DNA from: Pirellulaceae bacterium
GTDB taxonomy: Bacteria > Planctomycetota > Planctomycetia > Pirellulales > Pirellulaceae
Assembly (NCBI GenBank): GCA_026004795.1
Contig: BPJV01000008.1
Span: forward strand, 124,001-188,000
DNA length: 64,000 bases
Direction of reading: 5' to 3'
Below the pieces are notes generated by a model. The model worked only from the letters and a program-made list of their open reading frames with translations, searched no databases and was not told the origin of the DNA. Position 1 is the stretch's first letter, and every line of letters starts with the position of its first letter. This document shows positions 46,794 to 56,775 of this stretch, in pieces. A program made the position numbers and the translations under genes.

Positions 46794-49386
46794 CTAGTCC
46801 TGCGCACACAATAGCGTTTCTTCCAACCAGTGACGCCATTTGCGGACCTGCTCGGCGGAAAGGTCGCTGGGATTTGCTGCAGTAAGGTGCGCTTGCCGGT
46901 TCCCAGGCAACCACAGCACACTGGACTCGACAATCCCGCTTTCGTCCACCTCCAATCGCAACTGCAGCGGCTGTTCTGGACGGAACTCAGGGAACGCCTG
47001 CTGGATGTCCACGTATCCCAAGCGTCGCCAGTCGCGCCCACCGGTCCGTGCGCTTTCCAAAAACTGCACCACGTGGCGTCCTGTTCCCGCGGAAGCGTCT
47101 TTGGGGAGTTTGATCCCTTTGCGGAAAGATGCGGGAATCGGCCCTCCGCGCGGCAATACCACGCGCGGACGAAGCGCACCGGAGGCGCCCGCCACGACGG
47201 CGAAATCATAGGCGGTACAACTGAAACCGTGCAACAGGCCACGCTCATCGGTCGTCAATTGTGAAGTGTAGTGCGCCTGAACGGCTGCACCGCGGGCCAG
47301 CTCGGTTTCGTCCAGTCGGGTGAAGGTCGCCGATTTGGGCAGTGCTCGACGCAGGCACTGTTGCAATGGTTTCATCTGCAACAAGGCACCGCTGAGCAGG
47401 ACAGCATGCAGCCGATCACCGGGGACCTGCCCCGCGGCGATCACCTCATGCACGAATTGCAATAATGTTTGGCTGAGATCGGGACATATTTGCAAGAACT
47501 GTTCCGTCGTGAGCATCTCCTCGACAGTGGCGTCATGCCACTGAAATCGCACCTCTACCCTGCCCGCGCGAATCAACCGATCCAATGCCAGTTCGACCGT
47601 GCGCTGCAATCTTGTGGCTGCCGCCAGGTCTTCACGTATCGAACGATCGGTATTGGCAGTCAGCCGACTGGCCAGATACTCTGCCAACCTCGCTTGCCAA
47701 CGTTGCAATCCCAGACGCCAATCCCCCACGACCAATCGTTGATGCACCTGGCCATCATGGCAGTGGAGCAAAGCCACCTCCATCGCCGAACCGCCCAGGT
47801 GGATGGAAAGCAGGTAGCGATCCTCCAGGGACTTTTCCGGCGCCAACTGACGCTGCACGTCGTACCAGTTCAACCCAGCCGCCAACGGCTTATCAAGGAG
47901 TTGCACCAGGTCGAGCCCCGCGATCTGGCAAGCGGCACGAATGGCGCGTCGATGCAATTGATCGTAGCAGCCGGGAATCGTCACCACGGCGCCGCCGATC
48001 GAGCTCTCCAGCTTCGCCGCCGCCGATTGGGCGATGTGACGCAGCATGGCGGCCGTGAGGACCTCTGGGGGCACGGTGCGTCCTAGAAAAGGGCGTTGCA
48101 ACTCGCGCAATCCAATCCACCGCTGAAAACTGTGGACGATCCGATCGGGGTGGGACTGCCGTAGCGCCGCAGCGTCTGCACCAAAGCGGACACGATTGCC
48201 ATCGTTCCAAATAATGTTGCGCACCGGTTTTGCCTGGCCACCCTCGATGGCCAGCACGTGCGGACCGACGGCCGGGTCGTAGACGGCGGCCGTCGAGGCC
48301 ACCATGCCTAAATCGATCGCCAGTATGGTCGCCGGTCGGGTCATTGTCGAGCGATCCGCAGCGACGCTCGTGGAGGCCGTTTCCACCGTCGCGCGCGGCG
48401 AGGGGAGCAGCGAAGCGCCCGGCGAAAAGGAATGTCGGGTGAGGTTCAGCTCCCGCAGCGCTTCGAGAAGTTCCTGGGCGCTGCCGTAACGATCCTGCGG
48501 CTCCTTCGCCACCAGCTTCTGAAACACTGCATCCAATCGCAAGTCGACTTCTGGGCGTACCACGAACAACGGTGGTGGCTTCTGATGGAGCTGAGCGCGC
48601 GCCACCTGGAGCTTGTCTCCAGAGAACATGGGGCGCCCAGTCAGCAGGAAGAACAGAGTTGCCCCGAGGCTGTAGAGGTCACTACGCGGGTCGACGCCCT
48701 CGGCATTCTCTATCTGTTCCGGAGACATGTATTCGGGGGTCCCCATGAAGATCCTGCCCCCCTCCTGCTTCTTGGCAGAGGCGGAGAACTGGGCGAGACC
48801 GAAATCGAGCACCTTGACGAGCCCCTCGCGCGTGAGCATCAGGTTGCCAGGCTTGATGTCACGATGAATAATCCCTCGCTGATGCGCGTAGGCTAGGGCA
48901 TTGGCCACCTGTTCTAACACATGGACCGCCTCACCTGTCGATAAGGGGCCTGCAACACGCACCAATCGCGACAGCAGCTCCCCCTCCACCAGCTCCATAA
49001 CCAGGTAATGCTCTTGACCGAAAGAGCCGGCATCGAACGCCGTAACAATGTTCGGATGCATCAATTGAGCAATGGCACGGATCTCGGCAAAAAAAACGCT
49101 CCAGTAAATCCGGTCGCCGAGAGAACTCGCGGCTGAGCACTTTCAACGCCACGTGGCGATTCATCGTGCGGTGTTCAGCGCGGAAAACTTGCCCCATGCC
49201 TCCGGCGCCGATCGGTTCCAACAATAAGTATTCGCCAAGAACACCCAACGGTCCGCGGCGCGACGAAGACGACGCCAGCGGCTCCCAGTCGAAGTCGCCA
49301 TTACCTTCCTCGTCGGTGAGAAATCGCGTCGCGTCATCGATAAGCGGGGGAGGATCTTGGCTCGGCTTGGGGGTATGTTCTGACAT
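46794..49386 (-). CDS. Ser/Thr protein kinase fused to an Hsp70-like domain; single-base frame break
   Basis: From the ATG at 49,386 (MSEHTPKPSQ) the kinase domain begins: LEPIGAGGMGQVFRAEH, then VALKVLSREF. A break follows at the poly-A tract 49,089-49,096 (8 A where 7 are expected), and the rest continues in the next frame: LMHPNIVTAFDAG, IIHRDIKPGNLML, DFGLAQF and GTPEYMSPEQ. After a linker, about residue 345 on, an actin-fold ATPase domain of Hsp70 type appears: ILAIDLGMVASTAAVYDP, GAVVTIPGCYDQLHRRAIR and LLDKPLAAGLNWY. The mixture of eukaryotic-type kinase and chaperone-like ATPase in one chain is unusual. Roles unknown; probably cytoplasmic signalling. Confidence 0.85.
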
Positions 49387-49526
49387 TCCAGTACCGATCG
49401 CAGCACTCAACACCCTGAGGCTGGAAACAAAATGGAAGGGACTCTTTCCCAGGGGAAGCGTCGTCCTCAGGATACCTCTATTGTAGCTGCCATTAGCACT
49501 TGAGACGCAAGTCTACTGCCAGATCG

Positions 49527-49730
49527 CTATTTTTGCTCGCGATAGGTGCTAACAGCCGCGTAGATCAGGATTGCTGCGGCGATAACGAAAAGAACGTCGG
49601 TGACAATGCTCGCCCCTTTAAATGGGGCTGATAATGCCATGCCTGACAGGGCCATCACGAGATCAGCCGCGAAAAGCAGTAGAACCAGGATAGCAATGAC
49701 CATCCCCGTCAAACAAAGTACCTTGGGCAT
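49527..49730 (-). CDS. Small two-helix membrane protein
   Basis: 67 residues from the ATG at 49,730 (MPKVLCLTG). Two hydrophobic stretches, VIAILVLLLFAADLVMALSG and IVTDVLFVIAAAILIYAAVS, with a short charged tail. Planctomycete genomes have many such small membrane proteins. Function unknown. Confidence 0.65.
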   Translation of the reverse strand: MPKVLCLTGMVIAILVLLLFAADLVMALSGMALSAPFKGASIVTDVLFVIAAAILIYAAVSTYREQK

Positions 49731-50007
49731 TAGCCAACCTTTTTGGCTTGTAGCAGAAAAGTTCACTGGAACGCCTCGATGTCGTGTCTTCCCAGGCGAA
49801 TCCCTAACACGTCCGCCAGCGGCCTGCTATCATACAGAATCGCTTGGCAGGGCTAGAAGCTCACTCGCGTAGTATAATTCAACATTTTCCAATGTCACCC
49901 ATACTCCCTATCCGTCCCGTCTTGTCGCCGGGGGGAGGGGCCAATGATGGCAATTTTAACGTTCTCGACGACGTCTCATGCCCCCTAGGGTGGAGTTCCC
50001 TCGTCTC

Positions 50008-51222
50008 ATGGATGCTGATACCACTTGTCCGCCACCAGAATTCTCCCCAGCTTCGATTGGTGAGCACCTTCGTCGGCACATGCCTGTCACCGCCCGCTGG
50101 GCGTACTTCGATCATGCCGCCGTTTCCCCCCTGCCGAGTTTGACACGCACCGCCATGCAACAGTACGTCGATGAGGCGGCTGAAGTGGGGGACGTCGCCT
50201 GGCCTGCGTGGGCTCAAAAGCTAGCTTCAGCGCGACACCTCAGCGGTCAGCTGGTCGGTGCTCATGTCGAGGAGATTGCGCTGATTCCCAACACCACCTA
50301 TGGAATCAATATCGTCGCCGAGGCGTTTCCCTGGAGGGAAGGAGAAAACGTCGTCGTCCCGAACAACGAGTTTCCCTCCAACTTGTTGCCGTGGCGGAAT
50401 CTGCAGCGGCGAGGCGTCGAGGTGCGGCAGGTGGTTGTTCCCCAGGACGGGCGCATTGACGCCGACCTTCTCCGTCCGGCGATCGACGCCAAGACTCGCT
50501 TGGTCAGTCTCAGTTGGGTCGGCTTCGCCAGCGGCTTCCGCGTAGATCTGGCGACGATTGCGGAATTGGTACATGAAGTCCCAGGACGCTATCTGATGGT
50601 CGACGCCATCCAAGGACTCGGTCCTTTCCGAATGCACGTTCATCAACTGGGGATCGATTTCCTGGCCGCCGATGGCCACAAATGGATGCTGGGCCCGGAG
50701 GGGGCGGGGATGCTGTTCATTCGGCGCCAACTCTTGGATCACCTGCGTCCGATTGGTTTGGGATGGCACAGCCTGGCAGCCAGTTCTTTTGATCCGCAGC
50801 AGACACAACTCAAGACCGATGCTAGTCGTTTTGAAGGGGGATCCCATCCGATGGCGACCATGATTGGTTGGGAAGCCAGTCTGCGGCTGCTGCTGCAGTG
50901 CCGCGCTCAGGCGGCCGATAGTCCCCTCAGCCGGCGGGTACTAGACCTGGTGGACTTGCTGGCCGATCGGCTGACCTCCGTGGGCTTCCGCGTGGACCTG
51001 CCTCCCGAAGCGCATCGCAGCGGTATCGTCCCGATCGATTGGCCGGGCACCAATGGGGCAGTCCTTAGTCTGGCACGCAAGGCATTATTGGCCAATGACA
51101 TTGTTACCAGCGTACGCGGGGGTCGCCTGCGCATCAGCGTGCATGCCTACAACAACAGCGAAGACATCGCCCGTCTCGTTGAAACATTGGTCGACTTCCG
51201 TCAGCGACACCATGCAACGTAG
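50008..51222 (+). CDS. Class V aminotransferase / cysteine desulfurase-like PLP enzyme
   Basis: About 404 residues; the ATG at 50,008 is used, though 49,978 would add 10 residues. Family signs: YFDHAAVSPLPSLTRTAM, IALIPNTTYGINIVAEAFPW, VVVPNNEFPSNLLPW and the PLP lysine in DFLAADGHKWMLGPEGAG. It resembles isopenicillin N epimerase/cysteine desulfurase-like proteins of the CsdA type. The substrate cannot be told. It lies upstream of coaD with an 88-nt gap. Confidence 0.85.
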   Translation: MDADTTCPPPEFSPASIGEHLRRHMPVTARWAYFDHAAVSPLPSLTRTAMQQYVDEAAEVGDVAWPAWAQKLASARHLSGQLVGAHVEEIALIPNTTYGINIVAEAFPWREGENVVVPNNEFPSNLLPWRNLQRRGVEVRQVVVPQDGRIDADLLRPAIDAKTRLVSLSWVGFASGFRVDLATIAELVHEVPGRYLMVDAIQGLGPFRMHVHQLGIDFLAADGHKWMLGPEGAGMLFIRRQLLDHLRPIGLGWHSLAASSFDPQQTQLKTDASRFEGGSHPMATMIGWEASLRLLLQCRAQAADSPLSRRVLDLVDLLADRLTSVGFRVDLPPEAHRSGIVPIDWPGTNGAVLSLARKALLANDIVTSVRGGRLRISVHAYNNSEDIARLVETLVDFRQRHHAT

Positions 51223-51310
51223 GGACCAGCATGAGGTGGTACCAACCACGTTTCCAGATCCGAGGTAGGCATAGCAGCGAGAGATCTTTTACTTCCAGGT
51301 CGGTTATTTC

Positions 51311-51820
51311 ATGAACCACAAACCAAGCATCGCCGTCTATACCGGTTCGTTCGATCCAGTGACGCTTGGCCATTTGAACGTCATCGAGCGCGCAGCGAGT
51401 CTGTTCGATGAACTGATCATCGGGGTGGGCATCAACACGGAAAAACGCCCTCTGTTTTCACCGACGCAACGTGTCGAATTGCTGCAGTTGGTGGTTGATC
51501 GGTGGCCCAATGTGCGCGTGGAAACGTTCGACGGTTTGGCGGTACAATTTGTCCGCCAATGTGGTGCGCGGGTGATGGTACGCGGCGTGCGTCCATTGAC
51601 CGATATCGCTGCCGAGTTCACTATGCTGATGGCCAATCGTCAACTCGATCCACAAATCGAGACGGTTTTCTTAATGGCGGATGAACACTACGCGCATGTT
51701 TCCAGTTCGTTGATCAAGCAGATTGTGCCGCTGAGCACCGATGGCATGCTGGAACGATTTGTCCCCAAGGCAATCATTCCTGCGCTGCGAAAACAGATTG
51801 CACGCCAAACCGCGAGTTGA
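51311..51820 (+). CDS. coaD: Phosphopantetheine adenylyltransferase
   Basis: 169 residues. The nucleotidyltransferase fold opens with AVYTGSFDPVTLGHLNVIER (T/HxGH site), followed by NTEKRPLFSPTQRVELL, MVRGVRPLTDIAAEF and EHYAHVSSSLIKQI. It carries out the fourth step of coenzyme A synthesis. Length and motifs are complete. Its stop is 15 nt before the next gene. Confidence 0.97.
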   Translation: MNHKPSIAVYTGSFDPVTLGHLNVIERAASLFDELIIGVGINTEKRPLFSPTQRVELLQLVVDRWPNVRVETFDGLAVQFVRQCGARVMVRGVRPLTDIAAEFTMLMANRQLDPQIETVFLMADEHYAHVSSSLIKQIVPLSTDGMLERFVPKAIIPALRKQIARQTAS

Positions 51821-51835
51821 TCGCCTCACTAGTTG

Positions 51836-53224
51836 ATGGATTCGCCGATGGGGCACGAAGCCGACAAGGAGTCTCGCCGCAAGTTGCATGTTGCTCCCGA
51901 CACATCAACCGGCTTGGCGCAAGGCGCCTTCCGCGCCCACGATCCCTGGGCTGCTGTCGAGTTCGTGCGCGGCGCGGGGGCCCGCTTGTGGGACGCCGAC
52001 GGAAATGAATGGATCGACTTGACCTGCAGCTTCTCGGTTACCAATTGGGGCCACGGCAATGTTGCCTTTTGCCAAGCATTGCACGAACAAGCTACCGCAC
52101 TGTTCCATCTAACCGGCCAGCAAGACCGGTGGCGAAACGCAGCAGCGCGCAAGTTGTGTCAGTGGGTGGGGAGGGACATACCGGATTGTCGCGTCTTGTT
52201 TCACTCCAGTGGAGCCAGGGCGATCGAGACGGCAATCCGAGCCGCCACCTGTTGGCGACCAGGCAAAGTTCTCGCCATCGCTCCCGGGTTCCATGGGACT
52301 TCCTGGGGAACTTGTCGCCTCAGCGGTCTGGACGAAATCTTGGCTGCTGCCGCCGGGGGTAAGCTCGCCGGGGCCGGTGTTCCACGTGATCAAGTGGTCG
52401 TGGTTGGAAACTCTTTGGTGGCCGCAGCGGGCAGGTGCTGGTGGAAAGCCGTGCAGGGTGAGCTGGAGGCACTTCTCGCCCACGACGCGGCACACATCTC
52501 CGCACTGCTGGTCGATCCGGCGTTTTCCACGCGCGGCTTCTTGACTCCGCCCGCCAGCTTCGGGCGATGGCTACGCCAACGTACGACCGAATTGGGCATC
52601 TTGATGATCGCCGATGAGGTCCAATCGGGATTGGGGCGGTGCGGCGATTGGCTTCTCAGCCGCCGTCAAGGGTGGAACCCCGATCTGGTAGTGGTAGGAA
52701 AAAGCCTGGGCGGGGGGATTTATCCGATCGCTGCCACCTTGGGCCCTGCCGCCGCGCTTGATGCCCTGCCCGGCGCCTTGGTGTCCGAGACCTTTGCGGG
52801 CAACGCCTTGGGATGCCGGCTGGCCTGCGCCGTCCTCGAACTCCTGGCCAATCCCTCAAAAAAAATCTTCGCCCGTGCGACCGACCTCGGCCGCCATCTC
52901 CGGAGGACACTGCGATGCGCGGTACCCGGCGAGTTGATGTGGCGCGGTCGACGGCTACTGACGCAGGTGGAGGGCGTGGGGGCGGTGGCAGCGTTGGAAT
53001 TCGTGCCGCAGGGAGGGCAGGTGGAGGGGGATAATGCTGCCGAACAGGAGGCCGCAGCCGATTTCGCCTACCGCTGTTTCCAAGAACGGTTGCGGGTTCA
53101 TTGGTCCGGGCCCAAACGAACCCGTTGCGTGCTTCTGTCGCCCTTGACGATGGATGATGAAGAACTGGACGATGCGATGGAACGGCTACACGAAGCCGCT
53201 CGGCAGTTTCTTCACCACCGCTGA
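51836..53224 (+). CDS. Class III aminotransferase (PLP-dependent)
   Basis: About 462 residues. The start ATG at 51,836 is 15 nt after coaD. Class III motifs: LWDADGNEWIDLTCSFSVTN, VLFHSSGARAIETAIR, the late IADEVQSGLGRCGDW and the PLP lysine in VVVGKSLGGGIYPIAATLG. Family members include GABA, ornithine and beta-alanine aminotransferases and glutamate semialdehyde aminomutase. Substrate not evident from sequence. Confidence 0.88.
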   Translation: MDSPMGHEADKESRRKLHVAPDTSTGLAQGAFRAHDPWAAVEFVRGAGARLWDADGNEWIDLTCSFSVTNWGHGNVAFCQALHEQATALFHLTGQQDRWRNAAARKLCQWVGRDIPDCRVLFHSSGARAIETAIRAATCWRPGKVLAIAPGFHGTSWGTCRLSGLDEILAAAAGGKLAGAGVPRDQVVVVGNSLVAAAGRCWWKAVQGELEALLAHDAAHISALLVDPAFSTRGFLTPPASFGRWLRQRTTELGILMIADEVQSGLGRCGDWLLSRRQGWNPDLVVVGKSLGGGIYPIAATLGPAAALDALPGALVSETFAGNALGCRLACAVLELLANPSKKIFARATDLGRHLRRTLRCAVPGELMWRGRRLLTQVEGVGAVAALEFVPQGGQVEGDNAAEQEAAADFAYRCFQERLRVHWSGPKRTRCVLLSPLTMDDEELDDAMERLHEAARQFLHHR

Positions 53225-53543
53225 CCGCAGTCGCTCCGGCACCCAAGCGCCGGCGATGCACCGCACGGCTCACCATGAATACTGCCCACCAGTGGCAAGC
53301 TTGCGCTTCGCGATGGCAGCGTTGCCAGAGCATGCTGCGAGGTGATGATCAAAAGCCATGCGCGCGGTATCCCTACCCCACACGTGGCTCTCCGCTGAAG
53401 TAGCCACCACAACCGCACCGCCTGGTACCGCGCCTCGTATTCTCCCTCCCATGCCCAGCCATCTCAGGCAAGACCGATTGCTCCCTGCCGGTGCCAGGAC
53501 GAATAAGAAAGAATGTCAGGCAACGCAACCGACAGCCGCCCGC
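53225..53543. other. Intergenic gap, nothing recognised
   Basis: About 320 bases between convergent genes. No hairpin followed by a T-run was seen. Confidence 0.45.
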
Positions 53544-54848
53544 CTACTCGGGCTGCGGGTCCTCGTCGTCGAACCGATACAGGTTGGTGATGGTGCGGAC
53601 GATCAGGCTGTTGCCGACGATTGCCGGCGAGGCCTGGCAACCGTGGGGAAGTTCATTCCGAGCCACCAAACGGGGATGGTCTTCTACCGTGAAGACATAG
53701 CCGGCGCCGTCGTGGTCGAAAGCGTACAAGTGCTTTTCGGTAGCCACTAACGACGCGCTGAACTTGCCCCCCAAACGTTCACGCCAAGCGATGTGGCCGG
53801 TTTCGGTATCGATTCGCTCGATAATGCCGTCATCGGTGACATCGAACAGGCGTCCCTCGACCAATACCGGGCTCGGCTTGGAGCCAATGCTCTTGTGTTG
53901 TACCCACTTCACATGGGTATCGGTCACGTCGCCATGCCCGTCTACGCGGACACAAATCATTTTCGCTTTACCGAAGCCGGTGCTGAGGTACAAGTGAACG
54001 CCATCGAAAACAGGTCGCACCGTCGTAGAATGCTCGTCGTACCGCACCCGCCATAGCTCCCCTCCAGTACGCGGGTTAAGCACCACGCAGGCCTTACTGG
54101 CGGGACTGACCAATTGGTCCTGACCATCGACTTGAATCAGGATGGGAGTAGAAAAGGCTTTGTAGAAATCGCCGTTGTCTGTTCCGTAGTCGATCTCGCG
54201 ATTCTTTTTCCACACCGTTTCACCCGTGTGCTTGTTCAGCGCAATTGCATACTGATGGTCATAACCATCCATGTGGAAGATCAACAGATCCCCATAGATC
54301 ATGGGAGAACTACCGGGGCCTCGATAGTGGTTGCACGGTAGATCGCGCCGCTCCCAGACCTTGCTCCCGTCCTTACGCCGCAAACAAGCCGTGCCATAGG
54401 CCCCGAAATGGACATAGACGTAGTCACCGTCGATCACGGGTGTCGGTGAGGCGTAGGAGTTAGTGATGTGAAAATCGGGTTGCACCTCGGCATTGGTGAA
54501 GACCAGGAGGTCATGAACTATGGCACCAGTTTGCAGGTCGACGCAGACCGCAAATTGCTGCAATCCATCCTCGGTGGCCGTCGTCATCCATATCTGTCCG
54601 TCGGCAACCACCGGCGAAGACCAACCACGACCATGGATGGGAGTTTTCCATGTAACGTTGCGCGTATCGGACCAGTGCACGGGCGGTTGGGCGCCCAAGG
54701 CTAAACCATTGCCCCCGTCGCCGCGAAACTGTTTCCATGACGCCGGACCTGCAGCGCTGGAAGGCATAGCGATGGTCGAAGAAGCGAATAGGACGATGAA
54801 CAGCAACCAGCAGTAGTTTCCCATGGCAGCTTTCCAATTCGTTGTCAT
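53544..54848 (-). CDS. Exported PQQ-like beta-propeller repeat protein, second copy in window
   Basis: About 434 residues from the ATG at 54,848; a signal peptide (YCWLLFIVLFASSTIAMP) precedes SWKQFRGDGGNGLA. Blades: VSPASKACVVLNPRTGGELW, MICVRVDGHGDVTDTHVKW and IIERIDTETGHIAWRERLGG. It has the same architecture as the protein at 11,306-12,613, and the two share phrases such as a DGHGDVT-type loop, so they are paralogues. No enzymatic motif was found. Confidence 0.85.
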   Translation of the reverse strand: MTTNWKAAMGNYCWLLFIVLFASSTIAMPSSAAGPASWKQFRGDGGNGLALGAQPPVHWSDTRNVTWKTPIHGRGWSSPVVADGQIWMTTATEDGLQQFAVCVDLQTGAIVHDLLVFTNAEVQPDFHITNSYASPTPVIDGDYVYVHFGAYGTACLRRKDGSKVWERRDLPCNHYRGPGSSPMIYGDLLIFHMDGYDHQYAIALNKHTGETVWKKNREIDYGTDNGDFYKAFSTPILIQVDGQDQLVSPASKACVVLNPRTGGELWRVRYDEHSTTVRPVFDGVHLYLSTGFGKAKMICVRVDGHGDVTDTHVKWVQHKSIGSKPSPVLVEGRLFDVTDDGIIERIDTETGHIAWRERLGGKFSASLVATEKHLYAFDHDGAGYVFTVEDHPRLVARNELPHGCQASPAIVGNSLIVRTITNLYRFDDEDPQPE

Positions 54849-55259
54849 CGAAACGGTGCTTGGTACCGGGAGCGGGGGGGAGTGGAGCAGTCGCGGGGTG
54901 GGCAGGTAGCGTCGGTAGTCGCGGCAGGCGGCCATCTTCTATTCTTCCTCCTCAATCCTATCAGAGCCGTTTCCGAGCCATATCCGTCCGGGAAGCATCG
55001 ACGTCGAGGGGACCGATGATCGCTTCCCGGCTTTCTTTCATCATAACCTAACCCCTCGTCAGAAAACTGAGGGATGCTATTCTGATGGAACGCGTGAGCA
55101 CTCGCTCCATGGCGTGCCACCATCGCCGCCGGCGGTGGGAATCGATTGTCGTTTGAGCGGAGAGTAGTGGAGCAAGCATGGCCCCATGGTGACTTACCAC
55201 CTCACCGCAGCATCACCCGGCTCCCCCACAACGATTCGAAATCGGCTAGCGGTGCCATC
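54849..55259. other. Divergent intergenic gap
   Basis: About 410 bases between the propeller gene (minus) and the amidotransferase gene (plus). No gene seen. Runs of G (GGGGGGGA near 54,886) are present. Confidence 0.4.
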
Positions 55260-55841
55260 ATGATTCTGATTCTCGATAACTACGACTCCTTTACGTATAA
55301 CCTCGTTCAGCGACTCGGGGAGATCGATCCGGGGGTGGATTTGCGGGTAATCCGCAACGATAAGACGACGTTGGACGAGATTGCAGCGATGGCGCCGGAG
55401 CGGATCATCATTTCGCCCGGCCCTTGTTCTCCGCGAGAGGCCGGGCTGAGTGTGCCCATTGTCGAGCGGTTCGGTGGTCAACTGCCGATTCTGGGGGTTT
55501 GCTTAGGCCACCAATCGATTGGCCATGCTCTGGGGGGGCGTATCGTCCGTGCCCCCATTTTGATGCATGGAAAGACAGATGAGATCTTCCACGATGGGCG
55601 AGGATTCTTTGCCGAACTCCCCAATCCCTTTGTCGCCACCCGTTATCATTCGCTGGTGATCGATCCTCAGTCGCTTCCGGCATGCCTTGAGGTTTCGGCA
55701 TGGGTCGATGAATCAAACGGAAGCAGGCAGATCATGGGCGTACGCCATCGGCACTGGAAGTTGGAAGGGTGGCAATTTCATCCCGAAAGCTTTCTGACCG
55801 AGGTGGGAGTCGAGCTCCTGCGACGCTTTCTGTCTTGGTGA
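55260..55841 (+). CDS. Glutamine amidotransferase of anthranilate/aminodeoxychorismate synthase (TrpG/PabA)
   Basis: 193 residues from the ATG at 55,260; an upstream extension is not supported. Class I amidotransferase: ILILDNYDSFTYNLVQRLGE, ISPGPCSPREAG, the nucleophile in GVCLGHQSIGHALGG and the histidine-glutamate pair WQFHPESFLTE. It supplies ammonia to TrpE or PabB, neither of which is in the window. TrpG and PabA cannot be separated by sequence. The ribosome site is weak. Confidence 0.93.
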   Translation: MILILDNYDSFTYNLVQRLGEIDPGVDLRVIRNDKTTLDEIAAMAPERIIISPGPCSPREAGLSVPIVERFGGQLPILGVCLGHQSIGHALGGRIVRAPILMHGKTDEIFHDGRGFFAELPNPFVATRYHSLVIDPQSLPACLEVSAWVDESNGSRQIMGVRHRHWKLEGWQFHPESFLTEVGVELLRRFLSW

Positions 55842-55852
55842 GCCGGCGAGCA

Positions 55853-56710
55853 CTAAGCTCCCCCCATTGCCGTCCTGGCCCATCTGCGGAGCGTGCGTGT
55901 GTTCTTGTGAATCAGGCCTTTCCAGTAACGGTGATTGCGCCACCGACTGCCCAATTTCACCGGTGGCGTCTCCCAGTCCTTGCGTGCAATGCGATCGTGC
56001 ATGACGCGCGGATGGTCACCCCGAAACGGTTCACACGTGGCCAGATCCCATGCATACTGCGCCGCGGTTGCTTCTGCCCCAGGCATCACCTGTCGGCCGT
56101 CGTACAGACTGAGAAAGTAGTCCATTTTGGCCGCCATCTGCTGTGGCGGGCGCACGTATCCGTAGTGGTAAACCCAGGCCCCGGTGGGCAGCGACCGGAG
56201 TTTCCGACCGCGGATGCGGAAGCCACACGCGTCGCCATACGACTCGACACCAATGTGGTTGCGAATAATGCGAACTTGCCGCCGGTAGGGCAGAGGATCT
56301 CGAATCGCATAGTCGGCGCGAAAATGGTGATAACGAAAACTCAGTCCCTCAACCGCGCGCACCGGCCAGCACCATTCCATCGCTCGCCGGATGCGGGGCA
56401 GATCACGTTCGTGCAATACTTCGTCGGCCTGCAGGTACGCCAACCAATCCCCATCGCAGTAGCGCATCGCCAGGTTGGTTTGCTCGGCCAGAACTCTACC
56501 CCCACTGCGCAACGAGTCATCCCACTCGGTATCAATAATCCGGATTTTGGGATCGGCGATCGCGGCCACCAACTCGCGCGTGCCATCAGCGCAATCGCCC
56601 ACCGCCACCACCATGTCATCGACCAGGGGCAGTAGGGAACGAATGCTTTCCACCACAGGGTAATCGTAACGGACGGCGTTGCGAACAATCGTGAAACCAG
56701 TGACTTTCAT
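55853..56710 (-). CDS. Glycosyltransferase family 2 protein
   Basis: 285 residues from the ATG at 56,710. GT-A features: VTGFTIVRNAVRYDYPVVES, LVDDMVVAVGDCADGT and DGDWLAYLQADEVLHERDLP, with DGD-type and QADE acidic residues for metal and nucleotide sugar. A long frame joins it to the upstream gene as one chain (to 58,096), but that is an artefact of a frame change upstream. Likely adds a sugar to a lipopolysaccharide or glycoprotein. Confidence 0.85.
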   Translation of the reverse strand: MKVTGFTIVRNAVRYDYPVVESIRSLLPLVDDMVVAVGDCADGTRELVAAIADPKIRIIDTEWDDSLRSGGRVLAEQTNLAMRYCDGDWLAYLQADEVLHERDLPRIRRAMEWCWPVRAVEGLSFRYHHFRADYAIRDPLPYRRQVRIIRNHIGVESYGDACGFRIRGRKLRSLPTGAWVYHYGYVRPPQQMAAKMDYFLSLYDGRQVMPGAEATAAQYAWDLATCEPFRGDHPRVMHDRIARKDWETPPVKLGSRWRNHRYWKGLIHKNTRTLRRWARTAMGGA

Positions 56711-56775
56711 ACGCTTTCCATCCCGGAGATAACCACGGATTGGCACAAGTTCGTGGCCAGGGAATCGATGACCTG

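Noticed and set aside
51833-51835. TTG start for the class III aminotransferase
   Set aside because: The ATG immediately after (51,836) is preferred.
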